Below, in pieces: positions 1 to 7,741 of a stretch of 41,715 bases of DNA. This stretch comes from Gemmatimonadota bacterium. GTDB lineage: Bacteria > Gemmatimonadota > Gemmatimonadetes > Longimicrobiales > Gaopeijiaceae. Both the position numbers and the translations under genes were made by a program. The notes below the pieces were generated by a model, which saw nothing but the letters and a program-made list of their open reading frames with translations, had not been told where the DNA came from and did not search any database. The DNA is taken from the NCBI GenBank assembly GCA_029863525.1, contig JAOTVL010000013.1, positions 1-41,715 on the forward strand. Reading direction: 5' to 3'. How positions within the stretch are numbered: the stretch's first letter is position 1; every line of letters begins with the position of its first letter.

Positions 1-1074
1 CATGTTGTAGCGAATGTCCTGCGGGTCGATGCCCTCCGGGAGGACCTCGACCTGGAATCCATCCACGAACCCCGCCGCCTCGAAAGCGTCGTTCCACCAC
101 GCCGCGCCTTCGACGAGGGCCGAGCGCACGGGCTCGGGCGTGCCGGGATCGACGTAGTAGACGATCGGTTCGACCGCGGGTGACCGGTCGGCATTCGGGT
201 TGGTGCGCTCGATGCGGTGACGCGCAGAGAGCCGGACGCGCATGTCGTCGTCGATCGGCGTGGCGTAGTCGTACACGGTCGGTCCGTTCACCCCGACGCG
301 CGGATCTGCGATCCGGGTCTCGAAGCCCGGTCCCGGGAGCTGTATGAAGGAGTGATGGAGCCGAAGGGTAATCGCCTCACCCGAAGCCGCGACGCCGTTG
401 ACCAGCCCACCCGGGTTGTTCGAGGTGAAGGTCAGCATCGCCTCCACTTCGGTGTTCTCCGGGAAGGAGCGGGTGGCAGGGAGGTGGATCGCGCTGCGGT
501 CCTCGTCGAGTGAATAGCTGCCCTGGCCACGAGCCGCGAGCGTCTGGATGACACCCCGCGCGTCTCGGAGGAAGAACTCCGTCGCGTCGACCAGCACCCG
601 CCCGCCGGTCGCGGCCTCGATGTCGAAGCCCCAGTGCACCGACGGTGCGAATGCGTCGCGAACCGCCTGGACCTCCGTGGGATTGTCGCTGCGAGCGACG
701 AAGCGGTAATTCGGCTCGACCAAGAGGACCCGCGGCCCGACGCGTCGGGCCGCGAGCACATGCGTTCCTCGGAGCTGGCCCCGATCGATGCCGACGGGAT
801 TGCTGCCCAAGCCCGAGCCCATCGAGATCTGGTAGAGGAACTCGGTGTCGAGCGCAGGGATCTCCCAAAACAGCGACCCGGAGCCCGCGTCCCAATAGAG
901 GTCGAAGAAGCCTTCGATGGCCTGCATGCCGGCGGTTCGCTCCGTGATGCTCGGGATGGGGTCCTGAGCGGACGCGGGGACGAGGCCGAGCGTGATCGCG
1001 GAGGCTGTGAGCAGGGCTATGGTCAGCCCGCGTGCGAGGTAGCGGTTTCTCGAGTGATTCGGGTCGGTCGTCAT
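1..1074 (-). CDS. Secreted zinc-dependent metalloprotease, DUF5118/DUF5117 type (N-terminal part; C-terminus outside window)
   Basis: The frame opens at an ATG at 1072-1074 and stays open to base 1, giving 358 residues without a stop. Residues about 8-36 are a classic signal peptide (Arg-rich start, hydrophobic core, cleavage after SASA-type residues before QDP). The following sequence, with IEGFFDLYWD, SLFWEIPALDTEFLYQISM and, near the end, PIVYYVDPGTPEPVRSALVEGAAWW, matches the conserved N-terminal half of large DUF5117/DUF4953 zinc metalloproteases. In that family the HExGH zinc site lies further on, so it would be beyond the left edge; catalysis cannot be confirmed here. The protein is probably periplasmic or outer-membrane associated. 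It lies 196 bases downstream of the molybdenum hydroxylase operon on the same strand, too far to assume co-transcription. Family assignment is confident; substrate is unknown. Confidence 0.8.
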   Translation of the reverse strand, partial: MTTDPNHSRNRYLARGLTIALLTASAITLGLVPASAQDPIPSITERTAGMQAIEGFFDLYWDAGSGSLFWEIPALDTEFLYQISMGSGLGSNPVGIDRGQLRGTHVLAARRVGPRVLLVEPNYRFVARSDNPTEVQAVRDAFAPSVHWGFDIEAATGGRVLVDATEFFLRDARGVIQTLAARGQGSYSLDEDRSAIHLPATRSFPENTEVEAMLTFTSNNPGGLVNGVAASGEAITLRLHHSFIQLPGPGFETRIADPRVGVNGPTVYDYATPIDDDMRVRLSARHRIERTNPNADRSPAVEPIVYYVDPGTPEPVRSALVEGAAWWNDAFEAAGFVDGFQVEVLPEGIDPQDIRYNM

Positions 1075-1270
1075 GGTGTCGCCTGCTGCTGGATGGGTCC
1101 TGGGCGCCGGGCTTCGAGGGCCCGCGACGCAGTAGTTGGCATGGGGACGCCAACGTACGAGGGGACCCGCGTGCGACCAAGGGACGAGGCGGTGGTGACC
1201 CTCTCCGAGCGCGCCGCGACTCGACCGCGAATCTGCCAGAACGCCAATTGCCGCCGGCGCGGCGCCCGCT
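1075..1270. other. Intergenic region with a 6-bp inverted repeat
   Basis: This 196-base gap separates the end of the hydroxylase operon from the metalloprotease start. It contains the inverted repeat GTTGGC (1135-1140) and GCCAAC (1149-1154) with an 8-base spacer. There is no T-run after it on the minus strand, so it is a weak terminator candidate and could equally be an operator for the metalloprotease. No convincing coding sequence was seen. Confidence 0.3.
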
Positions 1271-2260
1271 CTAGACGCTTCTCAGCGCGCGCTTCACCAG
1301 GTTCTGGACGAGCGGGATCTTGTACTCGTTGTACGCGAGCGGCTGCGCCCCCTTCGACGCGAGTGCCGCCGCTGCATCGACGCCTTCCGGGGTCAGAGCG
1401 CGTCCGCGCAGCCACTCCTCTACGCGAGTCATGCGGCGCGGAGTGCATTGGACTGCGCCGAACGCGATGCGGGCGTCCTCGACACGCACGCCATCGGTCT
1501 TGAACGCGGCCGCGATGCTCGCGAGCGCGAAGTCCCAGCTGTTTCGGTCCGCCACCTTCTCGAAGTAGAAGTGTGCGTCGGCCCATGTGGATGGAATCCG
1601 GACGGACACCAGGAGCTCGTCGGGCTCGAGAACGGTCATGCGTGTGATGTCGACCGCCGGTTCCATGAAGAAGTCCTCCGCCCGGATCACTCGTTCGCCT
1701 CCGGCTCCGAGCACGACCATCTCCGCGTCGAGTGCCACGAGGGCCGGTGCGGTGTCGGACGGAGACACGGCTACGCAGCGGCTCGCACCGAAGATGGCGT
1801 GCTCCCGGTTCTGAGCGTCGGGCGCGGCCGCGTAACAGGTATTGCCGCCGGCCCGGTAACAGTCCACGCCGTAGCGGTAGTACCAGCAGCGAGTGTCCTG
1901 GCAGAGGTTGCCGCCGAGTGTCCCGGCATTGCGGATCTGCGGGCTGGCGACCTCGCCGGCCGCGTCCGCGAGAAGTCTGAAGCGGTCCCGGACCGTCGGG
2001 CTGGTCGTGACCTCGGTGAGGGTCGTGAGCGCGCCGATCTCGATTCCACCGCCGTCGGTGGGACGTACACCCCGCAGTTCCGCCACGCCTTGGATGTCGA
2101 TCACCGCCTGGGGGGCCTTCACGCGATCCTTGAACCAGTCCAGGCTGTCGTAGCCGCCCGTCAGGATCCACCCACGTGACCCGTACCGGCCGATCAAGTC
2201 GACCGCTTGTTCGACATCCGTGGGTTGGTAGAGCTCGAAGCCCGTCATCGCGTCGCTCAT
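1271..2260 (-). CDS. FAD-binding subunit of a xanthine dehydrogenase-family molybdenum hydroxylase (PaoB/YagS-like)
   Basis: This 329-residue protein is the medium FAD subunit of a three-subunit molybdenum hydroxylase and passes electrons from the iron-sulfur subunit to FAD. The FAD-domain signatures are LTGGYDSLDWFKDRV (about residues 33-47) and IRNAGTLGGNLCQ (109-121). Four cysteines, C120, C125, C134 and C142, lie in a loop directly after the GGN motif. PaoB and HcrB-type subunits carry an extra [4Fe-4S] cluster at this place, so a [4Fe-4S] site is likely here. The ATG at 2258-2260 has GTAGGAG upstream; a second ATG four codons in is possible. It starts 9 bases after the stop of the molybdenum subunit and is the last gene of the operon. 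The substrate is probably an aldehyde, inferred from the PaoB-like features only. Confidence 0.88.
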   Translation of the reverse strand: MSDAMTGFELYQPTDVEQAVDLIGRYGSRGWILTGGYDSLDWFKDRVKAPQAVIDIQGVAELRGVRPTDGGGIEIGALTTLTEVTTSPTVRDRFRLLADAAGEVASPQIRNAGTLGGNLCQDTRCWYYRYGVDCYRAGGNTCYAAAPDAQNREHAIFGASRCVAVSPSDTAPALVALDAEMVVLGAGGERVIRAEDFFMEPAVDITRMTVLEPDELLVSVRIPSTWADAHFYFEKVADRNSWDFALASIAAAFKTDGVRVEDARIAFGAVQCTPRRMTRVEEWLRGRALTPEGVDAAAALASKGAQPLAYNEYKIPLVQNLVKRALRSV

Positions 2261-2269
2261 GGGCTTCTC

Positions 2270-4666
2270 CTACTGCGTGTTGGTGGCGAGGGGTCGGGTC
2301 GACTGCGGTCGCTCCGAGGCGGCGTTGACGATCATGTCGGCGACCACGGGATTGCGACAGAAGTAGTGCCCCCCGAGGGCGTCCGAGATCGCACAAAGGA
2401 GCGCGGACGCCGCGCATCCCATGAGTGGCTCTCCAATGCCTTTCGCTCCGACGGGGTTCTGCGGATCGGCGATGTCGACGGCCGCCCAGTCCATCTCGAT
2501 CGGCACGTCCAAGTACGACGGCGGCTTCGCATGGTGGAGCCCCACGGCCCCCGGGAGCCCCCAGCGCGCGTCGTACACGTGACGCTCCGTGAGCGCCATG
2601 CCGAACCCCATGACCGCGCCGCCGCGCACCTGGGCGGCGAGGCCCTGCGGGTGGATTACGGTGCCGCAGTCCGCCACGCCCAGGTAGTCGAGGATCTCGA
2701 CCCGACCGGTTTCCACGTCGAGTTCGATCTCGATGAAGCCTGCGGCGAGCGCCGGCACGGTTCCTTCATGTTGCCCGTCGCGGGCGACGCCCATGAGTCC
2801 GGTACCGGCCAAGGCCTCGGCCGATCGCCGGGTCATGTCGTTGATGTCGTCGGGCAGGTTCTGCCCGCTGTATGGCCCACCCATCTCGACGGCCCACTCG
2901 GCCGCTCGAGCGAACGTCATCCGTCGAGACGGGTCGGCGCGATGCACCATTGCCTCGTTTCGGGGCTGGTAGTCGTCGGCGCTCCCCCCGAGGCGGATGG
3001 ACGCGATCTGCTGGAGCTTCCGGAGCGCGTCCATACCGGCCGCGTAGTTGCTCCGGGACATGGTGAACGAGGTGTTGCTTCCGAATTGTCCCAGATTCCA
3101 CGGCAGATGCCGTCGGGAGTCGCCTCGGTGGAGGACGCAACGATCCCAGTCGTATCCGAGGACCTCGGCGGCGGCCCGCGCCGTACCGGCATACGAATAG
3201 GTCCCCAGATTGCCGACACCGGTGTGGATGTGCAGCATCCCGTCCGGCGTGATGCGCACGAGGCCGTCGAAGCCACTCGAACCCGCGGAGTGGAAGGCTT
3301 GCCCCACGCCGACGCCACGCACCTTTGGCCCTTGCCTCTGGCCGCTGCGCGCTCGCCGGGTCGTCCAATCGAAGCGCTCCGCGCCGAGGTCGAGCGCCTC
3401 GCGCAGGTGGGCGCTCGTGACGCCGCTTCGACCACCTCCGTACAGACTCTCGCTGTCGGGCGCGTTGATCCGTCGGATCTCCACTTGGTCGAGGCTCAGC
3501 TCGCGCGCGGCCTTGTCGAGAAGGGGCTCGATGGCACACGCGATCTGGTTCTGCCCAGGACCCCGTTGCGCGCTCCTGGGGGGCGTGTTGGTCAGCACCG
3601 AGACGCCCCTGAATCGCATCGCCTCCGGTGTGTAGACGAGCGAGACCGCGCTCGCCCCGCTGCCCAGGTCGCCGAAGCCGGTGTTCGGCCCGTTGTCCTG
3701 GACGATGTAGAGGTCGCACGCCATGAGCCGGCCATCCGCTCGGAACCCCATGCGGACGCGGCCTTGGAAGCCGCACCGCGCCGCTCCGAGGAAGTACTCC
3801 TCCGCTCGACTGATGCGCATGAGAACCGGTCGTCCCGTCTTCTTCGACATGTGTGCCGGGATCGTCATGACCGGGTAGGCTCCGCCTTTGGAGCCGAAAC
3901 CACCGCCGCAGAACTCCGCGACGAAGACGAGATCCTGCGGCGGAATCCCGATGAACGCCGCCAGGCCCGGCACCATGAACGCCTGGCTCTGTCCGGATCC
4001 GTGCAGGAAGCACTTCCCGTTCTCCCAGTACGCGAACGCCGTGCGCGGCTCCATCGAATGGTGGGCGTGGCTCGCGGTCACGAAAGACTCGTCCAGAACC
4101 AGCGCAGCATCCGCGAAGCCGGCCTCCAAGTCGCCGTAGGACCACTCCATGGTGGGCTCACCCATCGGCATGCGACCCTCGTCCGCTTCTCGGAAGTCGG
4201 CCGAGGTCCACTTGTGTGCGTGAACGCCGTCCTCCCGCGAGAACGTGTTTCCGGCGGTCCGCGCGTTCGGCCCGCTCGGGCGCAAGCTGGTGAGTGGGTC
4301 GGTGCAGAAGGCGCGCGGCTCGAGGTCGAGCTCGATCGCTTCGATCGCCGCCTCGGCCGTCTCCTCGTCGACGGCGGCGACGGCCAGGATGGGCTCCCCG
4401 ACGAAGTGGGGCTCGTTCGTCAGGATATTGTTGCCCGGGGCCGGCTGGGGCGGCACCTCGTCGGCGGTCAGGATGGCGACGACGCCGTCCATCGCCAGGG
4501 CCCTGCGCGCGTCGATGCTCCTTACAACCGCATGAGGCATGGGGCTCTTGAGAAGGCGGCAGAAGAGCATGCCATCCCTTCGGAAGTCCTCGGCGTATTT
4601 GGCCGCGCCGGTCACCTTGGCGCGAAGGTCCTCCGGGGTGAAGTCCTTCCCGATCAGCTCGGCCAC
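2270..4666 (-). CDS. Molybdenum-cofactor-binding catalytic subunit, xanthine dehydrogenase family (PaoC/YagR-like)
   Basis: This 798-residue large subunit binds molybdopterin and carries out substrate hydroxylation. Residues about 10-125 form the a/b-hammerhead domain (KVTGAAKYAED, MPHAVVRSID). The cofactor loop GGGFGSKGG is at about 254-262. QRGPGQ at about 367-372 takes the place of the usual RAPG motif and keeps the arginine. The C-terminal GAKGIGEPLMG contains the expected catalytic glutamate at about E746. The start is a GTG at 4664-4666, with a strong AGGAGG seven bases upstream that overlaps the end of the previous gene. The protein has no signal peptide of its own. In PaoABC the complex is exported by the Tat signal of the small subunit, and the same hitchhiking is likely here. 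Length is somewhat above the 732 residues of E. coli PaoC. Confidence 0.9.
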   Translation of the reverse strand: MAELIGKDFTPEDLRAKVTGAAKYAEDFRRDGMLFCRLLKSPMPHAVVRSIDARRALAMDGVVAILTADEVPPQPAPGNNILTNEPHFVGEPILAVAAVDEETAEAAIEAIELDLEPRAFCTDPLTSLRPSGPNARTAGNTFSREDGVHAHKWTSADFREADEGRMPMGEPTMEWSYGDLEAGFADAALVLDESFVTASHAHHSMEPRTAFAYWENGKCFLHGSGQSQAFMVPGLAAFIGIPPQDLVFVAEFCGGGFGSKGGAYPVMTIPAHMSKKTGRPVLMRISRAEEYFLGAARCGFQGRVRMGFRADGRLMACDLYIVQDNGPNTGFGDLGSGASAVSLVYTPEAMRFRGVSVLTNTPPRSAQRGPGQNQIACAIEPLLDKAARELSLDQVEIRRINAPDSESLYGGGRSGVTSAHLREALDLGAERFDWTTRRARSGQRQGPKVRGVGVGQAFHSAGSSGFDGLVRITPDGMLHIHTGVGNLGTYSYAGTARAAAEVLGYDWDRCVLHRGDSRRHLPWNLGQFGSNTSFTMSRSNYAAGMDALRKLQQIASIRLGGSADDYQPRNEAMVHRADPSRRMTFARAAEWAVEMGGPYSGQNLPDDINDMTRRSAEALAGTGLMGVARDGQHEGTVPALAAGFIEIELDVETGRVEILDYLGVADCGTVIHPQGLAAQVRGGAVMGFGMALTERHVYDARWGLPGAVGLHHAKPPSYLDVPIEMDWAAVDIADPQNPVGAKGIGEPLMGCAASALLCAISDALGGHYFCRNPVVADMIVNAASERPQSTRPLATNTQ

Positions 4667-4667
4667 G

Positions 4668-5303
4668 TCACACCTCCTGCGCGGCGCGCATGACGCCGTT
4701 GAGGTAATGGTCGTATGCGCCGCATCGGCAGAGGTTGCCCGACATGGCGGCCTGGGCCTCCTTCCGCGTCGGATTCGGATTGGCGCGCAGCAGCGCCACC
4801 GCCGACATGACCTGGCCCGGCGTGCAGAAGCCGCACTGGGGTCCGAGCTCGTCGATGAAGGCCTGCTGTACCGGGTGTAAGGTGCCGTCTCCGCTCTCGA
4901 GACCTTCGACCGTCGTGATCTCTCGGTCGCGGACGCGATGCGTGAGCGTCGAACAGGCGTAGTGGTTCACGTCCCCGATGAGGACCGTGCACGCCCCGCA
5001 TTCGGCCCGGTTGCATCCGATCTTCGTGCCGGTCAGCCCCAGCTTGTAGCGGAGCGTAGTGGCCAACGTCTCGTTCGGTGCCACGTCGACCCTACGTGTC
5101 TGCCCGTTCACACTCAGCGACACGAGTCGCTCCACTCCGCCGGTTTGTGCCGGCAGTGGCGACGCGCACCCGGCGCCGAAATAAGACACGCCGGAGACCG
5201 TGACCGTCGAGGCGATCACGCCCTTGATGAAGTCTCGCCGAGACCATCCGCCCGCCGATTCGGGCAGGAGAACGGTGGTCGTGGGGCGGTCAGTCTCGCT
5301 CAC
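4668..5303 (-). CDS. Tat-exported [2Fe-2S] subunit of the molybdenum hydroxylase (PaoA/YagT-like)
   Basis: This is the small electron-transfer subunit with two [2Fe-2S] clusters. Numbered from the GTG at 5301-5303, the protein has a twin-arginine motif SRRDFIKG at about residues 21-28 followed by a hydrophobic stretch. The plant-type cluster cysteines are about C97, C102, C105 and C117, and the C-terminal cluster cysteines about C157, C160, C192 and C194. A GAGC stretch after the signal resembles a weak lipobox, so membrane anchoring is possible. The frame is open further upstream to a TTG at 5363, adding 20 residues; I prefer the GTG because GCGGAG lies about 9 bases before it. It is the first gene of the operon, and its stop lies one base before the catalytic subunit's start codon. 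No PaoD/XdhC-type cofactor chaperone gene is in the window. Confidence 0.9.
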   Translation of the reverse strand: MSETDRPTTTVLLPESAGGWSRRDFIKGVIASTVTVSGVSYFGAGCASPLPAQTGGVERLVSLSVNGQTRRVDVAPNETLATTLRYKLGLTGTKIGCNRAECGACTVLIGDVNHYACSTLTHRVRDREITTVEGLESGDGTLHPVQQAFIDELGPQCGFCTPGQVMSAVALLRANPNPTRKEAQAAMSGNLCRCGAYDHYLNGVMRAAQEV

Positions 5304-5482
5304 GAATCTGCTCCGCTGAGGGTCCAATCGGTCATCGTACGTGCCGGGTGGGAGGACGGTCAATGAGGGAGCCCGCGCTCGGGGGGCGACGCGTCGGAGG
5401 GGGGCGAAAGCCCGACCCGGTCATATAGCTTGGACGTTGGCGTCACCCATACACGAGCCAAGGGTTCTCCAGCCACGTCTTG
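5304..5482. promoter_or_regulatory. Divergent intergenic region between the hydroxylase operon and the sigma-factor operon
   Basis: Both operons are transcribed away from this 179-base gap, so promoters for both should lie in it. Visible elements are a small hairpin GGGC-GAAA-GCCC (5402-5413) with a GNRA-type loop, and a less GC-rich patch CATATAGCTT at about 5422-5431 that could contain a -10 element for the sigma-factor operon. A similar CATGTAGCTT stands before leuS. No clear -35 hexamer is visible, so exact promoter positions are not claimed. Confidence 0.35.
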
Positions 5483-6028
5483 ATGGAACGTTCCGTACCC
5501 GACAACGAGGAGCTGGAAGCGCGGCTCGGCGAGTTGCACGAGGCCAGCTTCGGCTGGGCTTGCTCGTGCTGTGGCTGGAACGAGGCCGATGCGGAGGACG
5601 TGTTGCAGAGCACGTACGTGAAGGTGATCTCGGGTCGCGCCCGCTTCGACGGGCGCTCGGCCTTCCGGACGTGGCTCTTCGGTGTCATTCGGTTGACCGC
5701 GTCCGAGCAACGGCGACGGATCCGCTCACTGCGAAAGAAAGAAGATCGGTTCGCCACGGACGTGGGGCACGCCGATGCGGCGGTACTCCGCCCCGAGGAT
5801 CCGGCCGAACGAGCCGAGCGGGCACGCATCGTCCGTTCGGCCGTGGAGACGCTGCCCGAACGGCAGCGCGAAGTGCTGCATCTGGTGTTCTATGAAGACA
5901 TGACCATACGGGAGGCTGCGGACGTGATGGCGGTATCGATCGGTTCGGCCCGGGTACATTATGACCGGGCCAAGAAGAAGCTCCGGCAGTTGCTTTCCGA
6001 AGGGGCCTCGGGTGGAGGTGCTCGATGA
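5483..6028 (+). CDS. ECF-type sigma-70 family RNA polymerase sigma factor
   Basis: This protein of about 181 residues has the two-domain layout of an ECF sigma factor. Region 2 (about residues 20-80) contains the DAEDVLQSTYVKV core and FRTWLFGVIR. Region 4 (about 115-170) contains LPERQREVLHLVFYEDMTIREAADVM followed by the helix-turn-helix and recognition helix SIGSARVHYDRAKKKL. The ATG at 5483 is preferred over the adjacent in-frame TTG at 5480. Region 2 carries a cysteine cluster CSCC at 27-30, unusual for a cytoplasmic sigma factor and a possible redox or metal site (inference). The stop codon overlaps the next start as ATGA, so translation is coupled to the anti-sigma-like gene, and the trio probably forms one autoregulated operon. 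Confidence 0.9.
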   Translation: MERSVPDNEELEARLGELHEASFGWACSCCGWNEADAEDVLQSTYVKVISGRARFDGRSAFRTWLFGVIRLTASEQRRRIRSLRKKEDRFATDVGHADAAVLRPEDPAERAERARIVRSAVETLPERQREVLHLVFYEDMTIREAADVMAVSIGSARVHYDRAKKKLRQLLSEGASGGGAR

Positions 6029-6468
6029 TCCACAGACACGACGACGACGATCTCAGGTCCGACCTCACGGCGCTCCGCGACGACGTGCGGACGTCGGGTC
6101 GCGTGCCGGACTTCGACGCGATGTTGCGCCGGGCGAAAGTCGAAGCGGCTGCCGGCCGCGCGGAGGGTGAGCGCGTGCTGCGTCCACGCAAAGCATGGGC
6201 GATACGCTCTCGGGCCTGGGTTCCTCTGGCAGCGGCCGCGGCCGCGGTCGGTCTTTTCCTCGTGGGTGGCCCGCGGACGGACGCCGACGCGGAGTTCGAG
6301 CGGTTGGTCGCCGACTATGCACGTACCGCCGCGACCACGCTTCGCTCCCCGACCGCGTCGCTGATGGAGATCCCCGGCGTGGACCTGGGGGCGGTCCCGT
6401 CGATCGGCGGGTCGCTGCCAGGCCTGACGTTCCCCGAAACGGGCACCCCCGAAGGAAGAGACTCATGA
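6025..6468 (+). CDS. Single-pass membrane protein, probable anti-sigma factor
   Basis: The protein has 147 residues: an acidic, soluble N-terminal segment of about 60 residues, one hydrophobic helix at about 63-80 (WVPLAAAAAAVGLFLVGG), and a periplasmic tail of about 65 residues. It contains no cysteine, so it is not a zinc-binding (ZAS) anti-sigma factor. The layout, N-terminus inside with one helix and a periplasmic domain, fits a small membrane anti-sigma factor of the CnrY kind, although no sequence similarity to a named family is evident. The role is inferred from position: its ATG overlaps the sigma-factor stop (ATGA), and its own stop overlaps the next start in the same way. Strict coupling suggests the three proteins are made in fixed proportion and work together. 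Confidence 0.65.
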   Translation: MIHRHDDDDLRSDLTALRDDVRTSGRVPDFDAMLRRAKVEAAAGRAEGERVLRPRKAWAIRSRAWVPLAAAAAAVGLFLVGGPRTDADAEFERLVADYARTAATTLRSPTASLMEIPGVDLGAVPSIGGSLPGLTFPETGTPEGRDS

Positions 6469-6959
6469 GGCTGAACCGAGTGACGTGCGGGTGGAGGCGG
6501 ATATCTCGCGGGGTGGTGCTCGGCGCGACCACGGTCGCGACGCTCCTGGCGGTTGACGGTCACGGTCGGTCGCTCACGGGGCAGGAAGAGCAGCCCACGG
6601 TCCAGAGTGATCCTCTCTTCGCGACGCTGTTTCCTCCGGAGCTCATCATGCAGCACCGCCGGGCGATCGGTCTCGACGAAGCTCAACGAGGCGAGATCAC
6701 GCGTCTCATATCGGACCTACAGGGCCGTGTGCTGAGCCTCCAGTGGGAACTCAGCTCCGAGGTCGAGGAGCTCGCGGCGATCATGGGAAGGCCGCGGGTG
6801 GATCTCGATCGCGCACTCGATCAGATGGACGCGGTGCTCGATAGGGAGAAGGAAATCAAGCAGGCTCACCTCGAGATGCTCGTGCGCATCAAGAACCTGC
6901 TTCGACCCGAGCAACAGGCCCGCCTCGAAGAGCTCCGTAGGCAGGCACGCGGGGGATGA
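6465..6959 (+). CDS. Periplasmic Spy/CnrX-like helical protein (possible metal or envelope-stress sensor)
   Basis: This 164-residue protein has an N-terminal hydrophobic export segment (about 12-30) and then an almost entirely helical, charged region. The ending LLRPEQQARLEELRRQ resembles the LTPEQ-type repeats of the Spy/CpxP/ZraP/CnrX superfamily of periplasmic four-helix proteins. H64, H135 and M138 lie in places where metal-binding relatives use His and Met ligands; this is suggestive only. The ATG at 6465 overlaps the stop of the anti-sigma-like gene (ATGA). In the CnrYXH system a protein of this fold senses metal and releases the sigma factor from its anti-sigma partner, and the gene trio here has the same components. 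A plain chaperone role is the alternative. Confidence 0.7.
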   Translation: MRLNRVTCGWRRISRGVVLGATTVATLLAVDGHGRSLTGQEEQPTVQSDPLFATLFPPELIMQHRRAIGLDEAQRGEITRLISDLQGRVLSLQWELSSEVEELAAIMGRPRVDLDRALDQMDAVLDREKEIKQAHLEMLVRIKNLLRPEQQARLEELRRQARGG

Positions 6960-7003
6960 TGCGCCGCTGATCGACCCTCAGTCGGGGACGGCCGAGCTGC
7001 TTC

Positions 7004-7615
7004 CTACGGCCACCAGACGATTCCGAGGTTGAACCGCCCCGAAGTCGCGTCGACGTCGAAGCCGCTCTGAGACGTGTTGTCCACGCGCAGCGTTGTGAAC
7101 TCTCCCCCGGTCCACGCCAGCTGTGCGTCGAGCGCGAAGCCCTGGGAGACGTAGTAGTGCAATCCGCCGCCCAGCGTCAGGCCGCCACCCGAGATCGACA
7201 CCTCGTCTCTCTGAATGCCGCCGACAATGGGGTCCTTCACGCCCACGGCGCGGAAGGTGAACGCGGCCTGAAGGTAGGGCACCCAGCTTCGCAGCGAGTT
7301 GGCGAAGTAGTAACGCACGCCGAGATCGACATGACCCAGGGTCCAATCGCCTTCGACCGTGCCCGTGCTCTGTTCGTCGAACTGGGCACCGTCGAGCTGT
7401 GCCAACAGGGTGATGTTCCGGTTCACCCCATAGCCGATGGTCAGTCCGCCACCGCCTGCGTCGTTTCGATCCTGATCCTGGATCGTCAGCGATGCCCCTC
7501 CTAGATGGGCTCCGATGGTGAAGCCTCGGGTCGTCGATTCCTGGGCCGCGGCCGAGGTCGTCCAAACGCCGAACGCTGCGGCGGCCATGAGGGCGGTGCG
7601 TTGGAAGCTGCGCAT
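7004..7615 (-). CDS. Outer-membrane beta-barrel protein
   Basis: This 203-residue protein has a Sec signal peptide (hydrophobic core about 8-20, cleavage after SAAAQ). The rest alternates short amphipathic strands rich in Gly and aromatic residues, for example GFTIGAHLGG, GHVDLGVRYYF, GGGLTLGGGLHYYV and ALDAQLAW. It ends in a C-terminal strand with terminal aromatics (FNLGIVWWP), as expected for an eight-stranded outer-membrane barrel of the OmpW/OmpA-barrel type. No ligand or enzyme motif is visible. It lies convergent to the Spy-like gene, 44 bases away, and 126 bases downstream of the lipoprotein gene on the same strand, with a strong hairpin between them. Function is unknown. Confidence 0.8.
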   Translation of the reverse strand: MRSFQRTALMAAAAFGVWTTSAAAQESTTRGFTIGAHLGGASLTIQDQDRNDAGGGGLTIGYGVNRNITLLAQLDGAQFDEQSTGTVEGDWTLGHVDLGVRYYFANSLRSWVPYLQAAFTFRAVGVKDPIVGGIQRDEVSISGGGLTLGGGLHYYVSQGFALDAQLAWTGGEFTTLRVDNTSQSGFDVDATSGRFNLGIVWWP

Positions 7616-7660
7616 GATGGTTCTCGACTGTCAGTTCGTTGGCATGGGTCTGCATACGAC

Positions 7661-7700
7661 GATTCCGGGGTCGCGACCCGGAGGCCGCGACCCTGGAATC
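7661..7700 (-). terminator. Strong 40-base hairpin between two minus-strand genes
   Basis: Bases 7661-7675 pair with 7686-7700 to form a 15-bp stem (GATTCC, then GGGTCGCG, against their complements) with one mismatched or wobble position and a 10-base loop. It lies about 40 bases past the stop of the lipoprotein gene and about 45 bases before the start of the beta-barrel gene. There is no U-tract, so it is not a canonical intrinsic terminator. It may end the upstream transcript, protect it, or regulate the downstream gene. Confidence 0.5.
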
Positions 7701-7741
7701 ATAGCCCCGGAGAAACCGTCCGTGGGCCTTTTCCGTTCACC

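Noticed and set aside
1071-2417. Long minus-strand frame of 448 codons overlapping the FAD subunit gene
   Set aside because: Another frame of the same strand contains the clear FAD-subunit motifs; this frame is Arg-rich without domains.
2207-4693. Open frame of 828 codons on the plus strand opposite the molybdenum subunit gene
   Set aside because: It mirrors the GC-rich third-position pattern of the real minus-strand gene, has no recognisable domain and is rich in Arg/Gly/Val as expected for an antisense shadow.
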